Assembly: GCA_937975765.1 (NCBI GenBank)
Contig: CALJUR010000107.1
Location: 1 to 64,000, forward strand
DNA from: an uncultured Myxococcales bacterium
GTDB taxonomy: Bacteria > Myxococcota_A > UBA9042 > DTJE01
Reading direction: 5' to 3'
Length of the DNA: 64,000 nt
Shown here: one piece after another, positions 7,063-15,928 of the stretch
Layout of the letters: every line of letters begins with the position of its first letter
Position numbering within the stretch: the first letter of the stretch is position 1
Program-made: the position numbers and the translations under genes
Notes under the pieces: generated by a model
Seen by the model: only the letters and a program-made list of their open reading frames with translations
Told to the model about the DNA's origin: nothing
The model's database searches: none

Positions 7063-9615
7063 ATGAGACGATGGCTGGCGGTGGCCTCGGTGGTATTCCT
7101 CTTCGCGGGCTGCGGAGGGGGAGGGGGCGGGAAGGACGACGCCCGGGACGACGTCCGGGCCGACGTGCCGGCGGACGCGCAGGACGAGGTCGCCCCGGAG
7201 ACGGGGGCCGACGTGTCGGACGATCCTCCGCAGGATCCCGCCCCCGAGGAAGCGGGGGGGGACGAGTCCTCCGACGTCGCGGATGACGGGACGCCCCCGG
7301 ACGCGATCGTCGACCCCGGGTACCAGCCGGTCGACGTGCTGCCCGACCCCGCCTTCACGTACGCCGTGCGCCAGCATGCGAACCGGGTGGCGGATTCCTC
7401 GTACCTGGCGGACGAACCGGTGCAGTACCGGACCCCGGACGTCCTGCCGGACCTGGACGTGCGGGCGATCCTGGCGGTCGGGGACGACGTGTGGGTCGGG
7501 ACGCCGACGGGCCTGTTCCGGTGGACGGAAGCCGCGGGCCTTTTCCAGAGGATCGCCCTGCCCGACGAGGGCGGAAGGACGCCCCCGGCAGCGATCGTGG
7601 ACATGGCGTTGTCGCAGGACGGGGCCACCGTCGCGATCGCCCGTCCCGATTCCATCCTGTTCCTGGCCTCGGACGGCTCGCCGCAGACCGGGTTCGGCGG
7701 GGCGGTGACGTACACCTCGCTGGCGTTCCTGCCCGACGGCATGCTCCTGGCCGGGACGACGACCGGCCTGTACGAGGGGCTCGCGGGCGGGTTCGGGCCG
7801 GTGGAGGGAACCCAGGGCTGGTCCGTGAGGGACGTGGCCGCGGTCGGCGACAGGCGCCTGGCCCTGCTGCACGACGGCACGGTGCGGCTGGATCTGGACG
7901 CGGTGACTCTGCCCGCCGAGGCAGCGGGCTGCAACGCGGTCGCGGGGGGCGAGACCGCAGGCCGGGTCGCCTGCGATACCGGCGTGTTCACGCTGGGCAC
8001 CGGCGGCGGGGCGGCGTCTGTCCTCTTCCTTCCGCGGCCGGGGGAACTGCCCACGGACAAGGTCCGATCGGTCGTCCAGGCGGGCGCAACCCTGCTGTTC
8101 GGACACGAAAGGGGTGCGTCGTCCGTGACGCTGGTGCCGGGTCCCGGACCGCTGGCCTTCGAGCACCACGTCTCGGGACGCTGGCTGCCCTCGGACACCG
8201 TGACGGGCGTGGCCATCACGGCGGACGGAACCCGATGGGTGGCAACCCCGGCGGGCGTGACGGCCATCGTGTACCGGACCCGCAGGCTGGCGGACAAGGA
8301 GGCCTCGACCTTCGACCACTGGATGGCCCGCTTCTGGCGGATGGACGGTTTCCTGATGTCGGACGCCTACACGGACGACGAGTGGGACCCGACGACGTGG
8401 GGACGCAGCGACTTCGACAACGACGGCCTGTGGACCCAGATGGGCATCGGAGCGCTTTGCTATGCCTACTCGATCACGAAGGACGAGAAGTACTACCAGG
8501 CCGCGCGCAAGGCGATGGACAACATGTTCCTGCAGATCGACGTGCCCGCCGTGGACTTCCAGGCGGCCGGCCTGGGGCGCGGTTTCGTCACGCGGTCCCT
8601 GGTGCGGGACGACGAGGGGGACCTGTTCACCAGCAAGTCCACGCGGTCGAACTGGCACCTGGTCACCTACGGGGAGCACCAGTACTACTGGAAGGACGAC
8701 ACCTCGTCCGACGAAACCACGGGGCACTTCTTCGGGTACCCGTTGTTCTACGACCTGTGCGCGAAGGACGACGCCGAGCGGGCCGCGGTGGCCGACCACG
8801 CCGGCGCGCTGGCCCGGTACATCGTCGAGGGCGGGTACACGCTGCGCGACCTGGACGGGATTCCCACTTCCTTCGGCCACTTCGAGCCCACGCACATCTC
8901 CATCGCCGTCGACGGCCTGGAGGAGTGCGGCTACAACTACAGCATCGAGGACTGCATGGGCGCCATGTACGGCGCCGGCTGGCTGAACTCGATCGAGATC
9001 CTCGGCCACCTGCTTTCGGCGTGGCACATGACCGGCGACCGCTACTTCTACGACGCGTACGACCGGCTGATCCGCCAGTACCGGTACGACGAGGTCGCGG
9101 TCACGTCGCGCGTGGCCATGACCGTCGTGAACCGCAGCATGCAGAACCACTCGGACCACGAACTGGCGATGCTGGCCTATGCCACGCTGATCCGGTACGA
9201 ACCGGACGACACACGCCGGGCGAAGTGGATCGACTCGCTGGAGGGCCTGTACGAGTACGAGGTGGCCGAGCGCCAGCCGCTGTGGGCGGCCGTCGTGTCG
9301 CTGGCGAAGGCCGGGGTGGCGGACGTGGGCGCGGCCGTGCAGACGCTGCGCGAGATGCCCGGCGACCTGCGCGACTGGCGCGTGGACAACACGCACCGCA
9401 GGGACGCCATCGAGGACGTGCACGACCGCTTCGACGACCGGCAGTGGGACCGCGTGTTCCCGTATGACGAGATCCGCACGATGTGGTGGAACGGCAACCC
9501 GTACGAGATGATCGGCGGGGGTTCGGGCCGCAACCACGTCAGCCCGACGGCCTTCCAGTTGGCGTACTGGGCGCAACGGTACGCGGGGATCCTGGAGGCC
9601 CCGCCGCCCAGGTGA
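7063..9615 (+). CDS. lipoprotein with beta-propeller-like and alpha/alpha-toroid domains
   Basis: This is an 850-residue predicted lipoprotein. Residues 1-17 are a signal peptide ending at the lipobox FAGC, followed by an Asp/Glu/Pro-rich spacer to about residue 85. Residues about 120-400 repeat short motifs such as DDVWVGTPTGLF and DGTRWVATPAGVT, typical of two-component-regulator-type propeller blades. Residues about 415-850 are helical, with paired motifs NDGLW, SDETTGHFFGYPLFYDL and RDLDGIPTSFGHF, and resemble alpha/alpha-barrel carbohydrate-active proteins. This second half is related by eye to the lipoprotein at 51113-53065 (matching NDGLW, xDExxGHxx and xDxDGxxTxxG). A GGGGAGGTG ribosome site supports ATG 7063. 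The function is not known; a carbohydrate or cell-surface polymer role is only a guess. Confidence 0.7.
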   Translation: MRRWLAVASVVFLFAGCGGGGGGKDDARDDVRADVPADAQDEVAPETGADVSDDPPQDPAPEEAGGDESSDVADDGTPPDAIVDPGYQPVDVLPDPAFTYAVRQHANRVADSSYLADEPVQYRTPDVLPDLDVRAILAVGDDVWVGTPTGLFRWTEAAGLFQRIALPDEGGRTPPAAIVDMALSQDGATVAIARPDSILFLASDGSPQTGFGGAVTYTSLAFLPDGMLLAGTTTGLYEGLAGGFGPVEGTQGWSVRDVAAVGDRRLALLHDGTVRLDLDAVTLPAEAAGCNAVAGGETAGRVACDTGVFTLGTGGGAASVLFLPRPGELPTDKVRSVVQAGATLLFGHERGASSVTLVPGPGPLAFEHHVSGRWLPSDTVTGVAITADGTRWVATPAGVTAIVYRTRRLADKEASTFDHWMARFWRMDGFLMSDAYTDDEWDPTTWGRSDFDNDGLWTQMGIGALCYAYSITKDEKYYQAARKAMDNMFLQIDVPAVDFQAAGLGRGFVTRSLVRDDEGDLFTSKSTRSNWHLVTYGEHQYYWKDDTSSDETTGHFFGYPLFYDLCAKDDAERAAVADHAGALARYIVEGGYTLRDLDGIPTSFGHFEPTHISIAVDGLEECGYNYSIEDCMGAMYGAGWLNSIEILGHLLSAWHMTGDRYFYDAYDRLIRQYRYDEVAVTSRVAMTVVNRSMQNHSDHELAMLAYATLIRYEPDDTRRAKWIDSLEGLYEYEVAERQPLWAAVVSLAKAGVADVGAAVQTLREMPGDLRDWRVDNTHRRDAIEDVHDRFDDRQWDRVFPYDEIRTMWWNGNPYEMIGGGSGRNHVSPTAFQLAYWAQRYAGILEAPPPR

Positions 9616-9631
9616 AGAGGGGACCGGGGAC

Positions 9632-10459
9632 CTACGCGGACTGCACGACCCCGGCGGCCAGCAGGACGATCGTCACCACCGCCAGCGCGATCCGGTACCA
9701 GCCGAAGACGTCCAGGCTGCGCCGGGACAGGTAGCCGATCATCCACTTGACCGCGACGGCCGCGGACAGCGCCGCGACCACCAGGCCGATCGCGACCTGC
9801 ATCCGGCCCAGGTTCTGCAGGATCATCTCGCCCGAGAAGACCGCCTCCTTCATCGTCGCCGCGAACAGGGTCGCGACGCCCAGCAGGAAACTGAACTCGA
9901 CCGCGGCGGTCATGCTGAGGCCGACTGCCAGGCCGCCGAGGATCGTCGCCAGGCTGCGGCTGACCCCGGGCCAAAGGGCCAGCACCTGGAACAGGCCGAT
10001 GACCAGCGCGCCCTTGAAGGTCAGCATCTCGATCGTGCGGCCGTCGCCCGGGGCCTTGCCCCGGCGGTGTCGGGTCAGCCACAGGATGACCAGTCCGCCC
10101 AGCAGCCATGCCGGTGCGATCACCCACAACTGGTACAGCGTCTTCTTGACGCCCTCGCCGAACGCCAGGCCGACCACGCCCGCCGGCAGGAATCCCAGCA
10201 CGAGGTTGACGAACAGCCGCAGCCCGTCGCGGTCGCGGCCGAGAAGCCCGGACAGGACGGACTTCACGCGCCCCCAGAACAGGCCGACGACGGCGACGAT
10301 CGCGCCGAACTGGATGAGGATGGTGAAGGCGTTGTAGGCTTCGTTCTCGCCCAGCCCCATGGCGCGTTCCGCCAGGATCAGGTGGCCGGTCGAGGAGACC
10401 GGCAGGAACTCGGTGAGACCTTGAACCAACCCGAGGACCGCGGCCTGGATCCAGTCCAT
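9632..10459 (-). CDS. uppP: undecaprenyl-diphosphatase
   Basis: This integral membrane phosphatase dephosphorylates undecaprenyl diphosphate to recycle the lipid carrier for peptidoglycan and surface polysaccharide; loss or gain affects bacitracin tolerance. The N-terminal motif LVQGLTEFLPVSSTGHLIL and the later GVSRSLATILGGL are the two conserved BacA/UppP signatures. About eight hydrophobic helices fill the 275 residues. Two in-frame ATGs occur at 10465 and 10459; the GGGAG site lies at a proper distance only from the second, so 10459 was taken. The gene is divergent from trpS across a 108-base region that holds a promoter for each. Confidence 0.93.
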   Translation of the reverse strand: MDWIQAAVLGLVQGLTEFLPVSSTGHLILAERAMGLGENEAYNAFTILIQFGAIVAVVGLFWGRVKSVLSGLLGRDRDGLRLFVNLVLGFLPAGVVGLAFGEGVKKTLYQLWVIAPAWLLGGLVILWLTRHRRGKAPGDGRTIEMLTFKGALVIGLFQVLALWPGVSRSLATILGGLAVGLSMTAAVEFSFLLGVATLFAATMKEAVFSGEMILQNLGRMQVAIGLVVAALSAAVAVKWMIGYLSRRSLDVFGWYRIALAVVTIVLLAAGVVQSA

Positions 10460-10483
10460 CCCCATCTCCCGAAGGCCCGCCCG

Positions 10484-10513
10484 ACTGTACGCCGGACCCG
10501 CTCGAAGGGGCAA
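10484..10513 (-). promoter_or_regulatory. candidate uppP promoter
   Basis: On the minus strand, TTGCCC (10513-10508) and TACAGT (10489-10484) are separated by 18 bases. The predicted transcript would start about 20 bases before the uppP ATG. Confidence 0.35.
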
Positions 10514-10530
10514 CGCGACGCCGGCCGCGG

Positions 10531-10559
10531 TTGACAGCGACCCGTGCGGCCGGTACATT
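10531..10559 (+). promoter_or_regulatory. trpS promoter, probably giving a leaderless mRNA
   Basis: TTGACA (10531-10536, full consensus) and TACATT (10554-10559) are 17 bases apart. The trpS ATG begins at 10568, only eight bases after the -10 box and with no ribosome-binding sequence, so transcription should begin at or within two bases of the start codon. Confidence 0.55.
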
Positions 10560-10567
10560 CCGCGGCC

Positions 10568-11551
10568 ATGAAAAAGCGCATTCTTTCGGGCATCCAGCCC
10601 TCGGGTCGGCTGCACATCGGGAACTTCTTCGGAGCCATCCGCCAGCACGTCCGGCTGCAGGACGAGGGCCACGACTGCTTCTATTTCGTGGCGAACTACC
10701 ACGCGCTGACATCCACCCTGGATCGCGGGAAGGTCGCGTCGTCCACGCTGCACGTGGTGATGGGCTACCTGGCCCTGGGCATCGACCCGGGCCGCAGCAC
10801 GCTGTTCCTGCAGAGCGACGTCCCGCAGGTGACCGAACTGACGTGGTTCCTGAACTGCGTCTGCCCGATGGGGCTGCTGGAGCGCGCAACGTCCTACAAG
10901 GACAAGGTCGCGAAGGGCTTCATGGCGAACGTCGGGCTGTTCGACTACCCGATCCTGCAGGCGGCGGACATCACGGCCTACGACGCGAACCTGGTCCCGG
11001 TCGGGGCCGACCAGAAGCAGCACCTGGAGATCACCCGGGACCTGGTCGGCAAGATCAACCAGGCGTTCGGCGCCCCCCTGCTGGTCGAGCCCGCGCCGTT
11101 CATCGTGGACGCCGTGGCCGTCGTGCCCGGCATCGACGGCCAGAAGATGTCGAAGTCCTACGACAACACCGTCGAGATCTTCCAGGCCCCCAAGGCGACC
11201 ACGAAGCGCGTCATGCAGATCGTGACGGACTCGACGCCGCTGGAGGCGCCGAAGAACCCGGACGACTGCAACGTGTACGCGCTGCTGAAGCTGTTCGCGA
11301 CCCAGGCCGAGGCCGCGGAGATCGCGGACGCCTACCGGCGGGGCGGCTACGGGTACGGCCACGCGAAGAAGCGCCTGGGCGAACTGGTCAACGAGGCGTT
11401 CGGCCCGGCCCGCGAACGCTACGCCGACCTGGAGGCGCATCCCGACCACGTGCGCGACGTGCTCCGCGACGGCGGGGCGAAGGCGCGCGCGGTGGCCGAG
11501 GCGACGCTGGCCCGCGTCCGCGAGGCGGCAGGCATCCTGACCCACCGGTGA
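10568..11551 (+). CDS. trpS: tryptophan--tRNA ligase
   Basis: This class I aminoacyl-tRNA synthetase charges tRNA-Trp. At 327 residues it has the normal bacterial length. It has the HIGH-type motif PSGRLHIGN near the N-terminus, the GADQKQHLEITRDL adenylate-site segment, and KMSKSYDN, the KMSKS loop. ATG 10568 gives the usual start MKKRILSGIQPSG; upstream in-frame codons add only unrelated residues. There is no Shine-Dalgarno sequence, and the promoter sits directly against the start, consistent with a leaderless message. It ends seven bases before the convergent COG2509 flavoprotein gene. Confidence 0.95.
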   Translation: MKKRILSGIQPSGRLHIGNFFGAIRQHVRLQDEGHDCFYFVANYHALTSTLDRGKVASSTLHVVMGYLALGIDPGRSTLFLQSDVPQVTELTWFLNCVCPMGLLERATSYKDKVAKGFMANVGLFDYPILQAADITAYDANLVPVGADQKQHLEITRDLVGKINQAFGAPLLVEPAPFIVDAVAVVPGIDGQKMSKSYDNTVEIFQAPKATTKRVMQIVTDSTPLEAPKNPDDCNVYALLKLFATQAEAAEIADAYRRGGYGYGHAKKRLGELVNEAFGPARERYADLEAHPDHVRDVLRDGGAKARAVAEATLARVREAAGILTHR

Positions 11552-11557
11552 CCGCCG

Positions 11558-13177
11558 TCAATCCTCCCGGGCAACCCCAGGCTCCAGCGGCGCGTAACGG
11601 GACACGATCGACTCGGCGACCCGCAGGCCGTCCACCGCGGCCGAGACGATGCCGCCCGCGTACCCGGCGCCCTCGCCGGCCGGGAACAGCCCCCGGATGG
11701 ACGACTCGCATGCCTCGTCGCGGACCATCCGGACCGGGGACGAGGTGCGCGTCTCGATCGCCGTGAGGACTGCGTCCGCGTCCGCGAATCCGCGCATCCG
11801 GGCATCGAGGGCCGGCAGCGCGGCCCGCAGCGTCCAGGCGACGGACGGGGGAAGGCAGGCGTCCAGCGACGCGGGGACGACCCCCCGGGGAAAGGTCGGC
11901 AGGACCCGGCCGAAGCGGGAGGAGGAGCGCCTGGCGAGGAAGTCGCCGACCGCCTGGGCGGGCGCGACGTGTCCCCCCCCGCCCGCATCGAAGGCACGAC
12001 GTTCCCACTCGCGCTGGAACTCGACCCCCGACAGCGGGGAGGTTCCCCCGAAGTCGTCGGGCCCGACCGTCACGACCAGCGCGCTGTTGGAGTTCGTGCC
12101 GTCCCGGGCGTGCAGGCTCATGCCGTTGGTCACCAGCCGGCCGGCCTCGCTGCACGCTGCGACCACCAGGCCTCCGGGACACATGCAGAAGGTGTAGGCG
12201 CCGCGCCCTTCCGGGGACTGCCAGGCCAGCTGGTAGGATGCGGGTCCCAGCGACGGGTGCCCCGCCAGTTCGCGGTACTGCACCCGGTCGATGTCCGCCT
12301 GCAGGTGCTCGATCCGGACGCCCACCGCGTACGGCTTCGGGGTCATCTCCAGGCGGTGCCGGTGCAGCATCTCGAAGGTGTCCCGGGCGCTGTGCCCGAT
12401 GGCCAGGACCGCGGCCTGCGCGGGAAGAACCGTCCCGTCCGCCAGTTCCAGGGCGTCCAGCCGCCCGTCCTGCACCCGCAGGTCGTGCAGGCGCGCCCGG
12501 AACAGGACCTCGGCCCCCAGGCCCAGCAGCAAGTCGCGCAGGCTGCGGATCACCCCTCTCAGCAGGTCGGTGCCGACGTGCGGCCGCCAGGACCAGGCAA
12601 CCTCCGGGGGGGCGCCGGCGCGCACCAGTTCCTGCGTCACGAAGGCGCACCGCGGGTCCCGGATGCGCGTCGTCAACTTGCCGTCGCTGAAGGTGCCGGC
12701 GCCGCCTTCCCCGAACTGCACGTTGCTGTCGGGGTCCAGCGGGCCCTTCCCGAAGAACCGGGTGACTGCCGCCACGCGGGCCTCCACCGGGTCGCCGCGC
12801 TCCAGCAGAAGCGGACGGTACCCCATCCTCGCCAGCAGCAGCCCGGCGAACAGTCCGGCGGGGCCGGTTCCAACGATGACCGGGCGCGAGGGCAGGGGGG
12901 ATCGTCCCGGACGCGGCGGCAGGTACCGGGCCTGCGGGGTGGCCTCGACCTCCGGATCGCCGGACAGACGGGCCAGAAGCACGGCCTCCTCGCGGACCTC
13001 CAGGTCCATCGACAGCACGAAGGCCGTCGGACCCCTCCGGCGGGCGTCGATCGACCGCCGCACGATCCGCCAGGAACGAACCCGGTCCCCGGGGATGCCA
13101 AGGCGCCCGGCGGCCATCGCGACCGCGGCCTCGTCCCCCCCATCGACCGGCACCCGGATCCCGGAAACGCGGATCAA
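11558..13177 (-). CDS. COG2509-type FAD-dependent dehydrogenase
   Basis: This is an uncharacterised flavoprotein of about 539 residues with an N-terminal domain of about 90 residues, then the dinucleotide-binding motif VIVGTGPAGLFAGLLLARMG and a second FAD contact near VLAIGHSARDTFEML. SNVQFGEGGAGTFSDGKL and the C-terminal GEGAGYAGGIVSAAVDG are typical of the COG2509 family. I favour TTG at 13177 (IRVSGIRVPVD follows, matching relatives) because GGGAGGGG lies at the correct spacing; a GTG two codons earlier is nearly fused to that site. It is convergent with trpS. The reaction is unknown for the family; NAD(P) use is likely but not shown. Confidence 0.82.
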   Translation of the reverse strand: MIRVSGIRVPVDGGDEAAVAMAAGRLGIPGDRVRSWRIVRRSIDARRRGPTAFVLSMDLEVREEAVLLARLSGDPEVEATPQARYLPPRPGRSPLPSRPVIVGTGPAGLFAGLLLARMGYRPLLLERGDPVEARVAAVTRFFGKGPLDPDSNVQFGEGGAGTFSDGKLTTRIRDPRCAFVTQELVRAGAPPEVAWSWRPHVGTDLLRGVIRSLRDLLLGLGAEVLFRARLHDLRVQDGRLDALELADGTVLPAQAAVLAIGHSARDTFEMLHRHRLEMTPKPYAVGVRIEHLQADIDRVQYRELAGHPSLGPASYQLAWQSPEGRGAYTFCMCPGGLVVAACSEAGRLVTNGMSLHARDGTNSNSALVVTVGPDDFGGTSPLSGVEFQREWERRAFDAGGGGHVAPAQAVGDFLARRSSSRFGRVLPTFPRGVVPASLDACLPPSVAWTLRAALPALDARMRGFADADAVLTAIETRTSSPVRMVRDEACESSIRGLFPAGEGAGYAGGIVSAAVDGLRVAESIVSRYAPLEPGVARED

Positions 13178-13207
13178 GCGCACCCCTCCCCGGACCTCCC
13201 GGTCGCG

Positions 13208-13237
13208 AGGATACGGGACCCCGGGCCGGTCGGTCAA
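13208..13237 (-). promoter_or_regulatory. candidate promoter of the COG2509 flavoprotein gene
   Basis: On the minus strand, TTGACC (13237-13232) and TATCCT (13213-13208) are separated by 18 bases, about 30 bases before the proposed TTG start. Confidence 0.4.
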
Positions 13238-13341
13238 ACGCGGCCTGGCACGGGCCGCGCCCGCACGGGAACTTGCGAAGGGTGCCGGTCCGGTGTAATG
13301 GCGTTCCACTGGGCGCGGGGCGAGGCTCGGTCGGTGCGGCG

Positions 13342-14364
13342 ATGACGTTCGACTACGAGAAGTTCAACCGGCGGTACGGGCCCTGGATCTCTCTGGGCCT
13401 GGGCGTGGCGACCGTCACGTTCGTCCGCCGCGGGGCCCGGTACGCCCCCGCCGCGGTGGCCTTCCTGGCGCTGGGCTGGTTCCTGGCAATCGGGGTGCGG
13501 CGGTTCCTGACCCGTGCCTCCGCGTCGCAGGCCGGGGAGGGCCCGGAAGGCGCGAACGATTCCACACCGGCTCCGCTGGCCCCGTCGCGCCTGCGCCGGA
13601 TGCTGCCCGCCGCGGCCTCCACGGCCTCGGTGAACCTGTACCAGAACGTCCTGTTCTACCTGGTGCCCGTCTGGGCCAACTCGGCCACCTGGCCTTCCTC
13701 GAACATGCTCTTCCCGATCCTTCTGGGCGGCATGGCGCTGTTCTCCTGTTTCGAATACCCGTACCGGACCCACATCCTGGACCGCCCCGTGGTCCTGGGC
13801 GTGTTCAGCGCGGTCACGCTGTTCGCGGCCCTGGTCCCGATCTTCACCGCCCTGCTGGAAATTCCGCTGCGGTGGGCGCTGGTCTCGTCCGCGCTGGCGG
13901 CCGGGGTCGCGGTTGCCTCGGCATCGATCCCGCGGATGCGCATCGGCCTTCGGCGAGCGATTCCCGCCTTCCTGGGGGTCGTCGGGCTGTCGCTGGGCGC
14001 CCTGGTGTCCGCCGGCCCGTACCTGCCCCCGGTCCCGATCGTCTGCACCGAATCTTCCGCGGGCACCGGCGTCCTGCGTCGCGAACTGCAAGGGGAGGGG
14101 AAGAACTTCCCCGCCGGCACGGAACGCGTTTACGCATGGTTCTCGGTGGCGTCCCCGGCCCGGTGGAGGCAGCCTGTGCAGTTCCACTGGTTCCGGGACG
14201 GCCGGCCTTCCGGCGATCCCCTGGATCACGAGGTGACCGGCGGCCGCGAGGCCGGCTTCAGGACCTGGACCTGGCGCAGCCGGCCGCCCTCGGGCGACTG
14301 GCGCGTGGACCTGGTCACCGATTCGGGCCAGTTGGTCGGCCGCGTCCGGTTCCGCGTGGAGTAG
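13342..14364 (+). CDS. membrane protein with DUF5924 and DUF2914 domains
   Basis: This 340-residue protein begins MTFDYEKFNRRYGPW, followed by about seven hydrophobic helices between residues 15 and 240 (for example TASVNLYQNVLFYLVPVW). The C-terminal 90 residues (from about AGTERVYAWFSVASP) form a soluble beta-domain of the DUF2914 type, with QFHWFRDG and GDWRVDLVTDSGQLVGRVRF. This combination is known in proteobacterial inner-membrane proteins of unknown role. ATG 13342 has only a weak ribosome site (GTGCGG). It is convergent with the DEAD-box helicase gene, with 28 bases between the stops. No function can be given. Confidence 0.72.
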   Translation: MTFDYEKFNRRYGPWISLGLGVATVTFVRRGARYAPAAVAFLALGWFLAIGVRRFLTRASASQAGEGPEGANDSTPAPLAPSRLRRMLPAAASTASVNLYQNVLFYLVPVWANSATWPSSNMLFPILLGGMALFSCFEYPYRTHILDRPVVLGVFSAVTLFAALVPIFTALLEIPLRWALVSSALAAGVAVASASIPRMRIGLRRAIPAFLGVVGLSLGALVSAGPYLPPVPIVCTESSAGTGVLRRELQGEGKNFPAGTERVYAWFSVASPARWRQPVQFHWFRDGRPSGDPLDHEVTGGREAGFRTWTWRSRPPSGDWRVDLVTDSGQLVGRVRFRVE

Positions 14365-14392
14365 GGGGAAAGGCAGGGGACAGGAAGGTCGG

Positions 14393-15892
14393 TCAGGCTG
14401 CGCCGCCGCCAGGGGATCCGCCGGGGGCGCCGCCGCGGCCTCCCCCTCGACCGCCGCGACGGGAACGCCCCCCACCGCCCTGGCGTGGCGGGCGATCCGA
14501 CGGGCCCGCGTCCCCCTCGCGACGACGCGATGCGCGCGGGCTGTCGACCGGCATCTCCTCCAGCGGCTTCGAGGTCAGGAAGGCATCCACCAGCGTCGCC
14601 ACCAGCGACTCGCAGTCCGGGTCGGCCAGGATCTCCTTGGCCATGACCTGGAACTCCTCGGGGATGACCCGGCCGGCCTCGATCATCTCCTTCATTTCGC
14701 GGATCCGGCGGTCTGCCAGCATCTTCAGGGTCTCCTCGCGCGAGGGCGTTTCCAGCACCTTCAGCTTGATCCCGTAGGACCACTCCAGGCGCCGGATCGA
14801 CGACGTGTCCTTCAGGGTCACCAGCGAGATCGCGCGCCCGTGCCGGTCCACGCGCCCCGTCCGCCCCGTCCGGTGGATGTACTGCTGGACGTCGTCGGGC
14901 AGGTCGAAGTGGATCACGCAGGGCAGGAACGAGATGTCGATCCCGCGGGCGGCGATGTCCGTGGCGACCAGCAGCCGCTGATGGCCGGACTTCATTCGCG
15001 CCATCACCTTCTCGCGGTCGGACTGGCACAGGTCGCTGTTCAGCATCGCCGCGTCGAATCCGCGCCGCCGCAGGTAGGCCGTCACGGTCTCGGTGGTGTG
15101 CCGCATGTTGCAGAAGACGATCGCCGCCGACGGGTCCTCGGCCTCGATCACCGCCATCAGCGTCCGCAGCTTGGACCCCGTCGGATCGACCGGGTACGCG
15201 ACGTTCTCGATGCGGTCCACGTCCACCCGGTCCTGCGAGAGGTCCAGGCTGACGGGGTCGGGCATGTACTTGCGGATCAGCCCCTGCAGGTGCGGCGGCA
15301 GCGTCGCCGAGAACAGCAGCACCTGCTTCAGCGCCGGCAGCGCGTCCAGCACCTTGCGGATGTCCTCGTAGAAGCCGGCGGACAGCATCTCGTCCGCCTC
15401 GTCCAGGATCAGGGTCTCGACGGACTCGGTCCGGAAGGTGCGGCGGCGGTGGTGATCCAGCACGCGCCCGGGCGTGCCCACGACGACCTGCACGCCGTTC
15501 CTCAGCGAGTCCAGCTGGTCGGTGAAGCCCGTGCCGCCGTAGATGCACACCGACTTCATCCCGGTGTACCCGCCCAGGCGCTGGAACTCCTGGTGGACCT
15601 GCAGGGCCAGTTCGCGCGTCGGCGCCAGGACCAGGACCTGCGGCCTGGGATCGTCGATGCGGATTCGATGCAGGACGGGCAGGGCGAAAGCCGCGGTCTT
15701 CCCGCTGCCCGTGCGGGATTGCACCACCAGGTTCCGGCCCTGCCGGGCGGGATCGTAACTGGCGGCCTGCACGGGAAGGGGGGCCTGGTAACCGGCCTCG
15801 CGGACGGCCCTCAGGACGGGCTCGCAAAGGCCCAGGGCCTCGAAAGTCGTCGGGAGATCGTCGGGGAGGCTTTTGTCGTTTGGCTCCAGCAC
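14393..15892 (-). CDS. DEAD-box RNA helicase with RGG-like tail
   Basis: This is an ATP-dependent RNA helicase of the RhlE/CsdA type, acting in RNA decay, ribosome assembly or cold adaptation. All helicase motifs are visible: SRTGSGKT (I), PTRELALQ (Ia), GTPGR (Ib), DEAD (II), SAT (III), and HRTGRTGR (VI). The last 45 residues are rich in Gly, Arg and Ser, resembling an RGG-type RNA-binding tail. The start is GTG 15892, with no ribosome site; a -10 box ends seven bases before it, which suggests a leaderless message. It lies 27 bases beyond the rlmL-like gene and its -35 element overlaps that gene's 3' end. Confidence 0.92.
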   Translation of the reverse strand: MLEPNDKSLPDDLPTTFEALGLCEPVLRAVREAGYQAPLPVQAASYDPARQGRNLVVQSRTGSGKTAAFALPVLHRIRIDDPRPQVLVLAPTRELALQVHQEFQRLGGYTGMKSVCIYGGTGFTDQLDSLRNGVQVVVGTPGRVLDHHRRRTFRTESVETLILDEADEMLSAGFYEDIRKVLDALPALKQVLLFSATLPPHLQGLIRKYMPDPVSLDLSQDRVDVDRIENVAYPVDPTGSKLRTLMAVIEAEDPSAAIVFCNMRHTTETVTAYLRRRGFDAAMLNSDLCQSDREKVMARMKSGHQRLLVATDIAARGIDISFLPCVIHFDLPDDVQQYIHRTGRTGRVDRHGRAISLVTLKDTSSIRRLEWSYGIKLKVLETPSREETLKMLADRRIREMKEMIEAGRVIPEEFQVMAKEILADPDCESLVATLVDAFLTSKPLEEMPVDSPRASRRREGDAGPSDRPPRQGGGGRSRRGGRGGGRGGAPGGSPGGGAA

Positions 15893-15899
15893 GGCGCGG

Positions 15900-15928
15900 A
15901 GTCTAGCAGAGCCCCCGGTTCATCGCAA
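15900..15928 (-). promoter_or_regulatory. DEAD-box helicase promoter, probably leaderless
   Basis: On the minus strand, TTGCGA (15928-15923) and TAGACT (15905-15900) are 17 bases apart. Only seven bases separate the -10 box from the GTG start codon, and no Shine-Dalgarno sequence is present. Confidence 0.45.

Noticed and set aside
3348..8297. A very long open frame on the minus strand
   Set aside because: It is antisense to iorB, acd, udk and other clear genes; high GC leaves few stops, and its residues are Arg/Ala/Pro/Gly-rich with no family motif.
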